Assembly (NCBI GenBank): GCA_002731665.1
Contig: PCCJ01000031.1
Location: 1-24,337, forward strand
Length of the DNA stretch: 24,337 nucleotides
Source of the DNA: Actinomycetota bacterium
Lineage (GTDB): Bacteria > Actinomycetota > Acidimicrobiia > Acidimicrobiales > Poriferisodaliceae
Direction: 5' to 3'
Shown here piece after piece: positions 9,514 to 20,585 of this stretch. The notes beneath the pieces were generated by a model. The model did no database searches, was not told the origin of the DNA, and worked only from the letters and a program-made list of their open reading frames with translations. A program made the translations under genes and the position numbers. Each line of letters opens with the position of its first letter. Position 1 is the stretch's first letter.

Positions 9514-9519
9514 CCCCTT
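9514..9519 (-). promoter_or_regulatory. ribosome binding site of the crotonase gene
   Basis: AAGGGG on the minus strand lies 5 nt before ATG 9508 and fixes that start. It contrasts with the divergent hydrolase gene, which has no such site. Confidence 0.6.
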
Positions 9520-9525
9520 GCCTTA

Positions 9526-9543
9526 CAGAGAATCTACTCTCTG
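9526..9543. promoter_or_regulatory. palindrome in the divergent crotonase/hydrolase promoter region
   Basis: CAGAGA at 9526-9531 and TCTCTG at 9538-9543 are exact inverted repeats with a 6-nt spacer, inside the 48-bp region that must hold both divergent promoters. It ends next to the candidate -10 box of the hydrolase gene. This is the geometry of a small dimeric repressor site controlling both genes, but no regulator gene is nearby, and a 6+6 palindrome can occur by chance. Confidence 0.3.
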
Positions 9544-9545
9544 GG

Positions 9546-9556
9546 TAGAGTTAATT
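9546..9556 (+). promoter_or_regulatory. candidate -10 box for leaderless hydrolase transcript
   Basis: TAGAGT (9546-9551) fits the actinobacterial TANNNT -10 pattern and lies 5 nt before ATG 9557. Transcription starting at or next to the ATG would explain the missing ribosome binding site. No clear -35 is seen. Confidence 0.3.
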
Positions 9557-10132
9557 ATGGCGAAACCTAAGGCTCTAATACTGTTGCCAGGAGCCGGAGG
9601 TTCATCCGGACACAAGACCTTTCTCGAAATTGAGAAAAATTTGAGTCCTTTTCCAATCATTCGCCAAGAATTTGGATACCGAAAACTTGGCAAAAAATGG
9701 CCACCAAAAGTACCGTCGTTAATCGGTGAAGTTAATGAGATTATGAACAGTAGCCGCAAAGAACTTAAAATTAAGTCACCGAAGTCTGTGCTCCTTGGGG
9801 GAAGAAGTTTTGGCGGGCGAGTATGTTCAGTGGCTGTGTCCGAAGGAACTATTGCTGGTGGCCTCGTGTTGCTTAGCTATCCGCTGCACCCGCCAGGTAA
9901 ACCCGAAAACTTAAGGACCGAGCATTTTCCGGAAATAAATGTTCCGTGCCTGTTCATCTCATCTGACAATGATCCCTTTGGGAGTCCCGAAGAGTTCGCT
10001 AGTAATTTTAAATTAATTGATGCTCCGGTTACGTCTTTGTTTCTGGCTGGCGGAGGACATAATCCAGCTTCTAAAAGCCATTTGAAAGAAATAAGCGATG
10101 CGATAAGCCAATGGACTATAACGCTTACTTAA
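9557..10132 (+). CDS. small alpha/beta hydrolase (KANL3/Tex30-like)
   Basis: A 191-residue alpha/beta hydrolase. A strand plus oxyanion loop (LILLPGAGGSSGHK, 7-20) is followed by the nucleophile elbow GGRSFGGR (81-88, Ser84). An acidic residue lies after a strand, in CLFISSDNDPFGSPEEF (Asp137 or Asp139), and the catalytic His is H168 in GGGHNP, so the triad appears complete. This compact form resembles the KANL3/Tex30 group of hydrolases, whose substrates are mostly unknown. The frame is open from 9497, but the conserved fold starts at MAKPKALILL, so I use ATG 9557. The gene diverges from the crotonase and converges on the MFS gene with 8 bp between. Confidence 0.8.
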   Translation: MAKPKALILLPGAGGSSGHKTFLEIEKNLSPFPIIRQEFGYRKLGKKWPPKVPSLIGEVNEIMNSSRKELKIKSPKSVLLGGRSFGGRVCSVAVSEGTIAGGLVLLSYPLHPPGKPENLRTEHFPEINVPCLFISSDNDPFGSPEEFASNFKLIDAPVTSLFLAGGGHNPASKSHLKEISDAISQWTITLT

Positions 10133-10140
10133 AACTAACA

Positions 10141-11646
10141 TCAGGCTGATGGCGATAGGTCTTCGGGGTTTAGTTCTTCAAGTTCTATGCGAGAACTTTC
10201 CTTGAAAAACATCCAGATAAGCAGAGTAGCGATTAGTGGCCCTAACCATAAGAGTGCGATAACTGATCCGAAGTCTCCCCATTTAAGTCTCAACCAGCCG
10301 GTTAAAAGAATTCCGCAAGAACCGCCGATAACGCCGATAGCTCCGGTGATTGTGGCAGCTCTCGCGCGTACTGCGGTAGGGAAAAATTCTGCTTTGTAAA
10401 CACCCATTGCAGGTAGTAAGCCGCTGGCGAAAAGGATTGCGACTAGCGCCGTAGGCCACAAAAATAAGTCGCTTAGATTGAAAAATAGAACAGTGCAACC
10501 AAGCCCTAGGACTGAAGCGACTGTGATCACGGCTCGCCGCCCGCGCGTGTCGGCGAGGCGCCCCGCAATGTATAGACCGATACCCCCGGGAGTGGCTGTG
10601 GCGAGGACAAAGATAGTTATCTTTACAGCACTAAAGTTGTGTTGGTCTCGCAGGTATTCATTGCGGAACCAATCAATAGGAGATAAAAAAATCCCAATTA
10701 AAAAATATGTTAACCCGAGGAGCATTATTCGTCTTGTGTACGGGCGTAGCGACAGGTGATTCCTGTTCGTCAGGAATCTATGGCTTTCAGGGAGTTGTCT
10801 AATGGCTCTTATCATTAGCGGAGTCATTAGAAGCGGGACAAGATAGATAAGTCGCCATCCCCAGATCGCTATGCCAGCTAGAGGCTGTACCCAAACGACC
10901 ATCCCTGCCCCTATGGCGGCTGACATTCCAAGGACTGACAATCCCCAGCTTCTGCAACCGGAAGGTAATTCTTCCATCGCTAGAACAATAATCGCAACGC
11001 CTAGGGAAGCATTTGCAGTCCTCATTACGATTAGACATATCGAAAACGTTAATAGATTCGGAGACAAAGCTGCTGCGACAGAGCTTAGAAGGCCGAGCAC
11101 GATACATATAGTTAATACGTGTTTTCTTCCTTTACGATCTGCGATGACGGAAACAGCGATAGCTAGTAACGTTCCAATTCGTATAAATGCGCCTAGAACA
11201 CCTTGACTCATTTGGTCTACTGCAAATTCGTCGGCCGCGTAGGTGTGTGTTTCCGCTGGAGCATTCGACAAAAACCCAGTGAACATAACGATGATAGCTA
11301 GGGTTGCCATTGTGGTCGTAATAGCAACATCGAAACGTTCGGGAGATGCCCAAAATGGTTGCTTGTTTGTGATGGGACGGTTGCGTAGATACCGACGAAC
11401 TGGCAATGAAAATAAAAATCCGAAATATGGAATCCCCAATTTGTAATTGAAAATTTCGGTGACGATGAACCGGTTCTCAGGAAGAACTGAGACGTCTACC
11501 TTTCGAGAATAACTATCGAAAGGTCCATGTAGAAGGCTGTAGTAACCCCCAGCAAGTTTTTGCTCAGCAACAATATCGCAACGCGGAACTGTTAGGAGAG
11601 CCACTTCCGCAGCGTTGCAGTTATGACTAATCGAAAATTGAGTCAT
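10141..11646 (-). CDS. MFS transporter with N-terminal soluble region
   Basis: A major facilitator permease of about 501 residues from ATG 11646. The frame continues to ATG 11724, but the extra 26 residues overlap murA and look unrelated. Membrane helices run from about residue 107 to the C-terminus, roughly twelve. The loop 2-3 motif is ADRKGRK (169-175), and a matching GRLADTRGRR appears in the second half, as in sugar-porter-like MFS proteins. The substrate cannot be read from sequence. The first ~95 residues are not membrane-spanning: a stretch with GPFDSYSRKVDVSVLPENRF, then an aromatic-rich segment (KLGIPYFGFLFSLPVRRYLR) that could dock on the membrane. This resembles part of an SRPBCC-like fold, but only weakly. 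It is divergent from murA across 44 bp. Confidence 0.82.
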   Translation of the reverse strand: MTQFSISHNCNAAEVALLTVPRCDIVAEQKLAGGYYSLLHGPFDSYSRKVDVSVLPENRFIVTEIFNYKLGIPYFGFLFSLPVRRYLRNRPITNKQPFWASPERFDVAITTTMATLAIIVMFTGFLSNAPAETHTYAADEFAVDQMSQGVLGAFIRIGTLLAIAVSVIADRKGRKHVLTICIVLGLLSSVAAALSPNLLTFSICLIVMRTANASLGVAIIVLAMEELPSGCRSWGLSVLGMSAAIGAGMVVWVQPLAGIAIWGWRLIYLVPLLMTPLMIRAIRQLPESHRFLTNRNHLSLRPYTRRIMLLGLTYFLIGIFLSPIDWFRNEYLRDQHNFSAVKITIFVLATATPGGIGLYIAGRLADTRGRRAVITVASVLGLGCTVLFFNLSDLFLWPTALVAILFASGLLPAMGVYKAEFFPTAVRARAATITGAIGVIGGSCGILLTGWLRLKWGDFGSVIALLWLGPLIATLLIWMFFKESSRIELEELNPEDLSPSA

Positions 11647-11690
11647 AGAGATGACGTGCTCTTGGTCATCTTCTTGAACATACTGGAGTA

Positions 11691-12938
11691 GTGAACAAAT
11701 TTGTGGTGTATCAGAGTGACACATTATCTGGTGAAGTGACTATTGGGGGCGCTAAGAACAGTGCTCTTAAATTGATGGCAGCTGCTTTGCTAGCCGAGGG
11801 TGTAACTATTTTGCACAATGTTCCGGATATTACAGACGTGACGATCATGAGCGAGTTGCTGATGGCCATGGGGGTAGGGGTGGCTCGCTTCGGTAATCGG
11901 GTGGAGATTGATGTCCCAGCCCAAATAAAGCCAGAGGCTCCTTATGAGCTCGTTTCTCGAATGAGGGCATCGATTGCAGTCCTGGGCCCTTTAATAGCAA
12001 GATTCGGAGTAGCAACAGTAGCGATACCCGGAGGTGATGATTTTGGGTCTCGACCGATTGATATGCACCTAACCGGTTTAGAGCGCCTTGGAGCAAAATT
12101 TTCATACGAACACGGAAATATTTATGGTAAGGCAGGCAAGCTTTGTGGTGCTGAAGTTTTACTAGAATTCCCGTCTGTCGGAGCAACTGAAAATTTAATG
12201 ATGGCGGCATCTCTATCTTCCGGAAATACAGTAATTGATAACGCTGCACGAGAGCCAGAAATTTCTGACCTATCTGATTTTCTTAACCTGATGGGAGCAA
12301 AAGTCACGGGTGCTGGAACTTCTCGTATCACCATAGAAGGCGTCGAACAAATGGTGCCTGTTGAGTTCACAGTGATACCAGATCGCGTTGAGGCAGCAAC
12401 TTTTATGTCAGCAATTGCGGTATGCGGAGGTAGAGCCCTTTTACGTAACGCGCGACCAGAACATATGCGGATGCTTATTAGAAAAATGGAGGAAATGGGG
12501 ATGAACATCACGCTAGATCCGGCAGGCATAGTCGTAGAACGGAATACCACAACTAGAGGTGTTCACGTATCGACGTTGCCCTATCCGGGGTTAGCAACCG
12601 ACTACAAACCATTTTTAGTAGTTGCGCTTGCGGTTTCCGACGGATTGAGCATGGTCACCGAAAACATTTTTGCAGGAAGGTTTCGATATATCGATGAGTT
12701 AGTTCGGATGGGTGCTGATATCAGAGCAGAAGGAAGGCATGCTGTAGTGACTGGTGTGTCACGTTTCTCAGGAGCGAAGGTGAGAGCCCATGATATTCGA
12801 GCAGGAGCTGCGTTAGTAGTCGCAGGCATGGGAGCTGACGGAGTAACCGAAGTTTACGAAGCTGAACACATCGATCGGGGATATGAAAACCTCGCAGGTA
12901 AGCTGTCGTCAATGGGTGCAAAAGTAGAACGCGCCTAG
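11691..12938 (+). CDS. murA: UDP-N-acetylglucosamine 1-carboxyvinyltransferase
   Basis: MurA catalyses the first committed peptidoglycan step, moving enolpyruvate from PEP to UDP-GlcNAc in the cytoplasm. The 415-residue product fits the family. The N-terminus KFVVYQSDTLSGEVTIGGAK leads to the substrate Lys-Asn pair K22-N23. The active loop is IPGGDDFGSRPIDMH (112-126): where most bacteria have the fosfomycin-reactive Cys there is Asp116, as in mycobacteria, so natural fosfomycin resistance is expected. The general-base Asp region is YPGLATDYKP. Start GTG 11691 is kept because KFVV is conserved; GGAG lies only 2 nt upstream, too close to be a normal ribosome site. MeaB follows 41 bp downstream. 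Confidence 0.95.
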   Translation: MNKFVVYQSDTLSGEVTIGGAKNSALKLMAAALLAEGVTILHNVPDITDVTIMSELLMAMGVGVARFGNRVEIDVPAQIKPEAPYELVSRMRASIAVLGPLIARFGVATVAIPGGDDFGSRPIDMHLTGLERLGAKFSYEHGNIYGKAGKLCGAEVLLEFPSVGATENLMMAASLSSGNTVIDNAAREPEISDLSDFLNLMGAKVTGAGTSRITIEGVEQMVPVEFTVIPDRVEAATFMSAIAVCGGRALLRNARPEHMRMLIRKMEEMGMNITLDPAGIVVERNTTTRGVHVSTLPYPGLATDYKPFLVVALAVSDGLSMVTENIFAGRFRYIDELVRMGADIRAEGRHAVVTGVSRFSGAKVRAHDIRAGAALVVAGMGADGVTEVYEAEHIDRGYENLAGKLSSMGAKVERA

Positions 12939-12979
12939 ATCGTTTTGCCTACTTCCGATTACTTGGTATCTATTGCATC

Positions 12980-13948
12980 ATGAGCACGCTTTCCAAAGAA
13001 CCACTAGCAATTTTAGCTGCGGCACGCGATGGGCATAGATTAGCGATGGCGCGTTTGATGTCTTTGGTGGAACAGGGCGGTGCCGATGCGCGGCTAATCG
13101 GTTCTTTGACGTTCAAAGGAGCTGGGCAAGCCCATACGGTTGGCGTTACAGGAGCTCCTGGATCCGGTAAGTCAACTCTTAGCTCAGCACTAACATCTGT
13201 TGTGCGCTCGACTGGGGAACGAATGGCTGTGCTCGCGGTAGATCCATCCTCCCCGTTTACAGGAGGAGCCATCTTAGGTGACCGAGTGCGAATGCAGGAT
13301 CATGTACTGGATGATGGGGTATACATTCGATCAATGGCGACGAGAGGCCATTTGGGCGGCCTGAGTCTAGCAACACCTCAAGCTGTCAGGGTTCTGGACG
13401 CATTGGGATGGCCATGGGTATTTGTGGAAACTGTAGGAGTGGGTCAGGTCGAGGTAGAGATTGCTGGTGCAGCTGACACCACTATTGTGGTTGTCAATCC
13501 TGGGTGGGGAGATTCTATTCAAGCAAATAAAGCTGGTTTAATGGAGATCGCAGATATTTTTGTTATCAATAAGTCTGAACGGCCTGGAGCTGATGACACA
13601 CGTCGAGATATTCAGCAGATGCTAGAGCTGTCTTCGATAGGAAGCTGGGAACCTCCGATCGTTATGACCGTTGGTACAACGGGAGAAGGAACAGCAGATC
13701 TCTGGGAACAGATAGGAAATCACCGGCGACATTTGACGAAGAGCGGTGAATTAGTTGCCCGACGGGCGCAGAGAGCTAGAACTGAGTTTAATGAAATTCT
13801 CCTCCGCAGCATCGAAGCTAGAGTTGTTTCTCTCTCTGGAGGTGCTTTAAGTGAATCCCTGCATGAGCAATTAGAGGCGAGAGAGATTGATCCGTATGAA
13901 GCAGTAGAGCAACTAATGAACTCTCTGCAGGAGTCTAAAATTAGCTAG
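12980..13948 (+). CDS. meaB: MeaB-type GTPase, methylmalonyl-CoA mutase chaperone
   Basis: A G3E P-loop GTPase of the MeaB/ArgK group (322 residues). These proteins gate cobalamin loading and protect or reactivate methylmalonyl-CoA mutase. Walker A is GAPGSGKST (58-66). The family segment AVDPSSPFTGGAILGDRVRM (86-105) is intact, followed by HLGGLS, a switch-like ETVGVGQVEVE, and the base-recognition motif NKSE in place of the usual NKxD. The C-terminal dimerisation helices are present (about 255-322). No mutase gene is in the window, so the partner is inferred. The reading frame ends 2 bp from the end of the convergent SRPBCC gene. Confidence 0.9.
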   Translation: MSTLSKEPLAILAAARDGHRLAMARLMSLVEQGGADARLIGSLTFKGAGQAHTVGVTGAPGSGKSTLSSALTSVVRSTGERMAVLAVDPSSPFTGGAILGDRVRMQDHVLDDGVYIRSMATRGHLGGLSLATPQAVRVLDALGWPWVFVETVGVGQVEVEIAGAADTTIVVVNPGWGDSIQANKAGLMEIADIFVINKSERPGADDTRRDIQQMLELSSIGSWEPPIVMTVGTTGEGTADLWEQIGNHRRHLTKSGELVARRAQRARTEFNEILLRSIEARVVSLSGGALSESLHEQLEAREIDPYEAVEQLMNSLQESKIS

Positions 13949-13950
13949 GT

Positions 13951-15069
13951 CTAGTCGAGTTCGCCTCGAGCGAGGGCAAACACTCGTTCACGTTCAGTTG
14001 CACTCAGATTGGTATTTAGTAATCGAAGTTCCGCAGCTTCTCGTAGATATTTTTCTATCTGTTCCTTTCCAAATGCCTTTGCAAAAAACTGTGCAAAAGT
14101 TTTACGAAAAATGTTAATGACAAGACGAGCAAATAATTTAGAATCTGTTTCACCTGTGCGAAGCATGACGTATGTTAATGCTGCATCGAATGAAGCCGAC
14201 CCTCGAGCCACTGTGTTCCAGTTAACGACTACTGGCCCGTTAGTTGTTATGAGAACATTCCCTGGGTGAAGGTCTAGATGCAAGATCGAACTCCCGGGGC
14301 AGACCTGAGGCCAGCTTGGTGGAGCTTCAATATCGCCTAACTTTCGGTGTAGCTGGGCCAAAGTTTTGGCATGTTGATGGATACGCCATGGCCTAGATGT
14401 TAAGTCTTTGAGCATTGTTGAACCCTCGAGCGTTTCCAAAATAATTGAGCCGTCGGGTAGTTCACCAACAATGTTGGGTGCTGGATAATTTGATGCTTTT
14501 GCGATCTTTATCGCGTCTTTTTCTCTTATGGCGCCTCCTCCTGGTGGCCTACTTACGATCGAACGTGTTTCGGAAGTGAGTCTGGTCTTTCTTTTCTGGT
14601 CTAGGCCTTCAGCAGTTTGAGATTCAACGGGAAGTTGCCTATTTAAAATTTGAGCTCGGAGTGCCCTGAGATTTTTTTTCCAAATGGCTTTGAGAATTGG
14701 AGCTGCGAGTGATTCGCCTAGTTTCCCCCCGTATTTCCAAGATAATTCTAAGTCTTCCTCCCAAGTAAATAGAGTCCCAGTTTCGATGATCTCAAGTGAG
14801 AACTTGCCTCGGCCACTAACTAAGCCATTGTGTTTGACGCCCATGAGATAAGGAGGCTGCCAGTCCGTTATTTCCATTTCATCGGTAAGTCGAAATGGCC
14901 CGACAGCGGTCAAGCATTCAAAAGTAGTTCCTACCCCTTTGCATTTATCGGATGTAATGGTAATAGACAAAGCATCTTGCATCCATTGGGTATGTGATTG
15001 GATGTCGGCGATGTATTTCCAACTATTTTCTACCGATGTAGGTAACTCGATTGATACTTTTATGTCCAT
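13951..15069 (-). CDS. fusion of SRPBCC domain and degenerate APH-like phosphotransferase
   Basis: A 372-residue two-domain protein of unknown function. Residues 1-145 look like an SRPBCC (START/polyketide-cyclase type) ligand-binding domain: MDIKVSIELPTSVENSWKYI, then IQSHTQWM, a mid-domain GRGKFSLEIIETGTLFTW, and a long C-terminal helix. Residues about 165-365 resemble the aminoglycoside-phosphotransferase/choline-kinase group: a helix REKDAIKIAKASNYPAPNIV, a hinge-like IILETLEGSTM, and the catalytic loop HLDLHPGN (264-271) with Asp266 and Asn271. Two kinase features are missing or changed: the nucleotide-binding N-lobe is very short with no evident P-loop or ion-pair Lys, and the metal-binding Asp of the usual IDW strand is Asn283 (VVNWN). 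Phosphotransfer activity is therefore doubtful. ATG 15069 has GAGGAG 11 nt upstream. Confidence 0.7.
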   Translation of the reverse strand: MDIKVSIELPTSVENSWKYIADIQSHTQWMQDALSITITSDKCKGVGTTFECLTAVGPFRLTDEMEITDWQPPYLMGVKHNGLVSGRGKFSLEIIETGTLFTWEEDLELSWKYGGKLGESLAAPILKAIWKKNLRALRAQILNRQLPVESQTAEGLDQKRKTRLTSETRSIVSRPPGGGAIREKDAIKIAKASNYPAPNIVGELPDGSIILETLEGSTMLKDLTSRPWRIHQHAKTLAQLHRKLGDIEAPPSWPQVCPGSSILHLDLHPGNVLITTNGPVVVNWNTVARGSASFDAALTYVMLRTGETDSKLFARLVINIFRKTFAQFFAKAFGKEQIEKYLREAAELRLLNTNLSATERERVFALARGELD

Positions 15070-15229
15070 TGAGTCTCTCGCTCCTCGCAGCCGAGCTTAG
15101 GTGCAAGATTGATGAAGGAGATAAACCCTTCAGTTTGTTTTGCTTATTCATATGGGTTTTGTTCCCAAAAATTAGATCTCGCAATGGTGCAAGTCGAATT
15201 CCTATTTAGCGGATTTAATAGAAATTAAA

Positions 15230-15266
15230 TTGTAAGTGCCGCAATGAATCAACCTAACCTAGAACC
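15230..15266 (+). promoter_or_regulatory. candidate promoter for leaderless cysteine desulfurase transcript
   Basis: TTGTAA (15230-15235) and TAACCT (15255-15260) are spaced 19 nt. TAACCT fits TANNNT and ends 6 nt before ATG 15267, so transcription would start at the ATG. No ribosome binding site precedes that ATG, consistent with a leaderless message. The rest of the 197-bp divergent gap holds one inverted repeat (15113-15132) and nothing else I can name. Confidence 0.35.
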
Positions 15267-16409
15267 ATGTTGGATAGTGCGGAGATGAGAACCACTTACT
15301 TAGATTGTGCTGCCTCAACACCGATTCGACCCAGTGTTCTTGAGTCAATGATGCCGTATCTGAGCGATCACTATGGAAATCCGTCGGGTGCGCACCGAAT
15401 GGCTCGTAAAGCCAGAGCTGCGATCGATGATTCGCGTGAACAGATAGCAGAAGCTATCGGGTTCTCGCCCCACGGAATTGTATTCACGAGTGGCGGGACG
15501 GAGTCGGATAATTTAGGGATTAGAGGGTTCAGTGACTATCCGGGGGTCGTAATGTGTCCTGAGACGGAGCATCATGCTGTTCTTCACCCAGTAGAAGTTC
15601 TAGGTGGGAAAAAAGTAAGAGTGACAGATGAAGGACAAGTTGACCTCGATCACCTGTCAGAGTTATTGAAATCTACAACCTCGTTAGTGTCGGTAATGAT
15701 GGTTAATAACGAGTCTGGAGCTATCTGTGACTTGGATAAGGTTGCGGAAGTGATAGAAAATGTATCACCCGGCACCTTGCTGCATACTGACGCAGTCCAG
15801 GCAGTCAACTGGGTGGATATTAAGAAGGCGGCAGCAAAAGCCGATCTAGTATCTCTTAGTGGCCATAAATTCGGCGCTCCTAAAGGTGTTGGTGTGCTGG
15901 CGTTAAGAGAAGGAGTGGCGCTTCAGGCTCAGATGCTCGGAGGTGGGCAAGAGGCAGAGCGTAGAAGCGGGACTCACAACACTGCTGGAATAGTTGCCTT
16001 CGGTGCTGCGCTTGTGGAACTAACATTGAGTCGCGATTCGGAGATATTGAGATTGACTAAAGAAAGAGATCGGCTAGTCGATGGGTTGTTAGCTACTATT
16101 GAAAGATGCGCTGAGACGGTGCCTAGGTCATCGCGATCAGCAGGAATAACCCAATTAGTATTTGAAGGAATCGAGAGTGAAGCGTTGTTAGTTTTGTTGG
16201 AGCGTGACAATGTAATGGCGTCTGCTGCTGCATCTTGCGCTTCAGGTGCCATGGAGCCTTCGCACGTATTAGCCGCTATGGGCATGGATAGAACGGCTGC
16301 GGCGGGATCGCTCCGTTTGTCTATGGGATGGTGCACTGAGTCAGCGGAGATTGATGTGGCGTTAGAGGTAATCCCGAAGGCTGTAGAACAACTGAGAGCC
16401 TCACTATGA
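15267..16409 (+). CDS. iscS: cysteine desulfurase (NifS/IscS family)
   Basis: A PLP enzyme that takes sulfur from cysteine and carries it as a persulfide. The 380-residue product starts near YLDCAASTPIRPSVLESM (11-28), has the PLP-phosphate region TSGGTESDNLGIRG (74-87), EHHAVLHP, the PLP Lys201 in SLSGHKFGAPKGVG, and the persulfide-bearing Cys324 in SCASGAMEPSHVL. Two starts are possible: ATG 15267, which fits a leaderless message, and ATG 15285, which is closer to the family start but has GGAG directly against it. Its stop overlaps mnmA by 4 bp (ATGA), which points to a role feeding sulfur to tRNA thiolation; supply to Fe-S clusters is also possible. Confidence 0.92.
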   Translation: MLDSAEMRTTYLDCAASTPIRPSVLESMMPYLSDHYGNPSGAHRMARKARAAIDDSREQIAEAIGFSPHGIVFTSGGTESDNLGIRGFSDYPGVVMCPETEHHAVLHPVEVLGGKKVRVTDEGQVDLDHLSELLKSTTSLVSVMMVNNESGAICDLDKVAEVIENVSPGTLLHTDAVQAVNWVDIKKAAAKADLVSLSGHKFGAPKGVGVLALREGVALQAQMLGGGQEAERRSGTHNTAGIVAFGAALVELTLSRDSEILRLTKERDRLVDGLLATIERCAETVPRSSRSAGITQLVFEGIESEALLVLLERDNVMASAAASCASGAMEPSHVLAAMGMDRTAAAGSLRLSMGWCTESAEIDVALEVIPKAVEQLRASL

Positions 16410-17449
16410 GCAAAATCTTAGTGGCGATGTCTGGCGGAGTGGATAGTTCTGTAACAGCAGCGCTTTTGAAAAGTGAAGGTCATGAAATAACTGGTGTTAC
16501 TTTAAAACTTTGGGGTGGTGAGCAAGATAAGGGCTGCTGCTCAGTTTCTGATGTTGATGATGCGCGACGAGTAGCGCAACAGCTAGACATAGATCATTTT
16601 GTCTTTAATTATGGTGAGCAATTCGATAAGCATGTTGTCCAGCCCTACGTTGACTCGCATGTTGCCGGAATGACACCGAATCCGTGTATCGAGTGCAACC
16701 GACACATTAAATTCGATGCTCTTGTAGAACGTTCACATCGTTTGGGTTTCGATGCTTTAGCAACGGGCCACCATGTTCGTTTGTCGGGGGTAAATGAAGG
16801 TGCCAGACTGAGGCGAGGGGCTGACATAGGAAAAGACCAGTCGTATGTCCTCTACATGTTGTCGTCCAAGGATCTAGCTTATTTACGATTTCCCGTCGGT
16901 GACTTAAGTAAAGAAGCTGTTCGTAAATATGCGACTGAGCTAGGTTTGAGAACAGCAGATAAGCCCGATAGTCAGGATGTATGTTTTATCACTGCAGATA
17001 ACGGGAGAGAGAAATTTCTGGCGGAACGAGTTGAGTTGCACCCTGGGAGTCTCGTAGACGCTGATGGCAAAGTTGTCGGCTCAGTCGAAGCAATCGAGCT
17101 AGTTACTGTAGGACAAAGAAAAGGTCTTGATCTTGGCGGAAATTCTGGCCGGTCCTATGCTGTGTCTGTTGACATGCCATCTCGGAAAGTTCGCGTTGGA
17201 GACGCTTCAGAGCTAAAGTCGGACGCTGTCTTACTTACAGATTTTAGTTGGGCTGAAGAACCTTTTTCTGGAAAGGTACTTGCTCAGACTAGCGCCCATG
17301 GGAAACCTGCGTCTGGCTGGCTTGATGCAACTGGGACGCTGACCTGGGATTCGAAGAGACAGCGAGTTGCAGCGGGGCAAGCGGTTGTCTTCTACCATGA
17401 TGATCTTGTTATCGGCGGCGCCATTGCAAAACAGGGCGCATTGCCGTAA
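16406..17449 (+). CDS. mnmA: tRNA-specific 2-thiouridylase
   Basis: MnmA activates U34 of tRNA Lys, Glu and Gln with ATP and replaces O2 by sulfur. The 347-residue product has the PP-loop SGGVDSS (9-15), the catalytic Cys94 in NPCIECN, and the second Cys193 in SQDVCF. Between these lies GKDQSYVLYML, and a C-terminal beta-barrel begins near residue 230 with VGQRKGLDLGG. All residues I know to be needed are present. It starts with an ATGA overlap with the cysteine desulfurase gene, so sulfur donor and acceptor are probably made together. The next gene converges 6 bp downstream. Confidence 0.96.
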   Translation: MSKILVAMSGGVDSSVTAALLKSEGHEITGVTLKLWGGEQDKGCCSVSDVDDARRVAQQLDIDHFVFNYGEQFDKHVVQPYVDSHVAGMTPNPCIECNRHIKFDALVERSHRLGFDALATGHHVRLSGVNEGARLRRGADIGKDQSYVLYMLSSKDLAYLRFPVGDLSKEAVRKYATELGLRTADKPDSQDVCFITADNGREKFLAERVELHPGSLVDADGKVVGSVEAIELVTVGQRKGLDLGGNSGRSYAVSVDMPSRKVRVGDASELKSDAVLLTDFSWAEEPFSGKVLAQTSAHGKPASGWLDATGTLTWDSKRQRVAAGQAVVFYHDDLVIGGAIAKQGALP

Positions 17450-17455
17450 GAGTAG

Positions 17456-20542
<3,087 letters not shown>

Positions 20543-20585
20543 TGAATGATCCAGCGATGACTGGTCCGTCACACTTAGACAAACC

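Noticed and set aside
11647..11724. 26-residue N-terminal extension of the MFS gene from ATG 11724
   Set aside because: It runs antisense over the start of murA and looks like noise; ATG 11646 leaves a normal divergent gap.
15113..15132. Inverted repeat TGAAGG-N8-CCTTCA in the gap before the desulfurase gene
   Set aside because: The stem is 6 bp, the T-rich stretch after it is broken, and there is no plus-strand gene just upstream to terminate; function cannot be supported.
20551..20571. Small hairpins (CCAG/CTGG and TGAC/GTCA) after ligA
   Set aside because: Stems are only 4 bp with no T-run, so they are not supported as a terminator.
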